A stretch of DNA of 5,365 nt from positions 1 to 5,365 of the forward strand of contig CAMYXG010000086.1 in the NCBI GenBank assembly GCA_947303225.1, given 5' to 3'. Shown one piece after another: positions 5,363 through 5,365 of this stretch; within the stretch, counting starts at the first letter, position 1; the number at the start of each line of letters is the position of its first letter. The position numbers and the translations under genes are program-made. This DNA comes from an uncultured Caryophanales bacterium. Lineage in GTDB: Bacteria > Bacillota_I > Bacilli_A > RF39 > UBA660. The notes under the pieces are model-generated. The model saw only the letters and a list, made by a program, of their open reading frames with translations. It did not search any database and had not been told where the DNA came from.

Positions 5363-5365
5363 TAT

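Noticed and set aside
1..5365. Alternative genetic code (UGA as Trp)
   Set aside because: Trp is encoded by UGG throughout the PBP, DnaD and Nth genes with no in-frame UGA, and nth ends with UGA at a sensible place, so the standard bacterial code applies.

Overview
The window is a very AT-rich piece of a Bacillota (Firmicutes) chromosome, probably an uncultured or little-studied member of the Bacilli / Erysipelotrichia / RF39-like lineages. The reasons are the gene content (GpsB, RecU, DnaD and a class A PBP are Gram-positive hallmarks), strong low-GC codon use, Shine-Dalgarno sites of the GGAGG/GGTGAT type, and Trp encoded by UGG with UGA kept as stop. The last point argues against Mycoplasma or Spiroplasma. 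A genus cannot be given from the sequence alone.

Layout. Positions 1-~88 (minus) hold the 5' end of the RNase P RNA gene rnpB, cut by the window edge. Positions 84-434 (minus) are gpsB, whose stop codon abuts or overlaps the start of rnpB. Positions 435-713 separate gpsB from the divergent recU operon. This gap contains a well-formed gpsB promoter, a candidate 37-codon gene (466-579, minus) and the recU promoter. Positions 714-1295 (plus) are recU, followed with no gap by the class A penicillin-binding protein gene (ponA/pbp1A type, 1296-4058, plus). A hairpin at 4057-4089 ends the PBP transcript and probably also the convergent one. Positions 4066-4698 (minus) are nth (endonuclease III) and 4688-5362 (minus) are dnaD. 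These two overlap by a few bases and form an operon entering from beyond the right edge.

The order dnaD-nth | ponA-recU | gpsB-rnpB is the Bacillus subtilis neighbourhood with the small genes between these blocks (ypoC, yppC-ypsA) missing. It links cell-wall synthesis at division (PBP1 and its adaptor GpsB) with chromosome maintenance (RecU Holliday-junction resolvase, Nth base-excision repair, DnaD replication restart/initiation) and tRNA processing (RNase P).

This is a housekeeping region. I see no mobile element, CRISPR array, phage or defence system. The unusual points are in the details: a PBP with three predicted N-terminal membrane segments, an altered third glycosyltransferase motif and a C-terminal FN3 plus four-cysteine tail; a probable unannotated small protein carrying part of the gpsB promoter; and coding sequence overlapping rnpB at one end and a terminator at the other.
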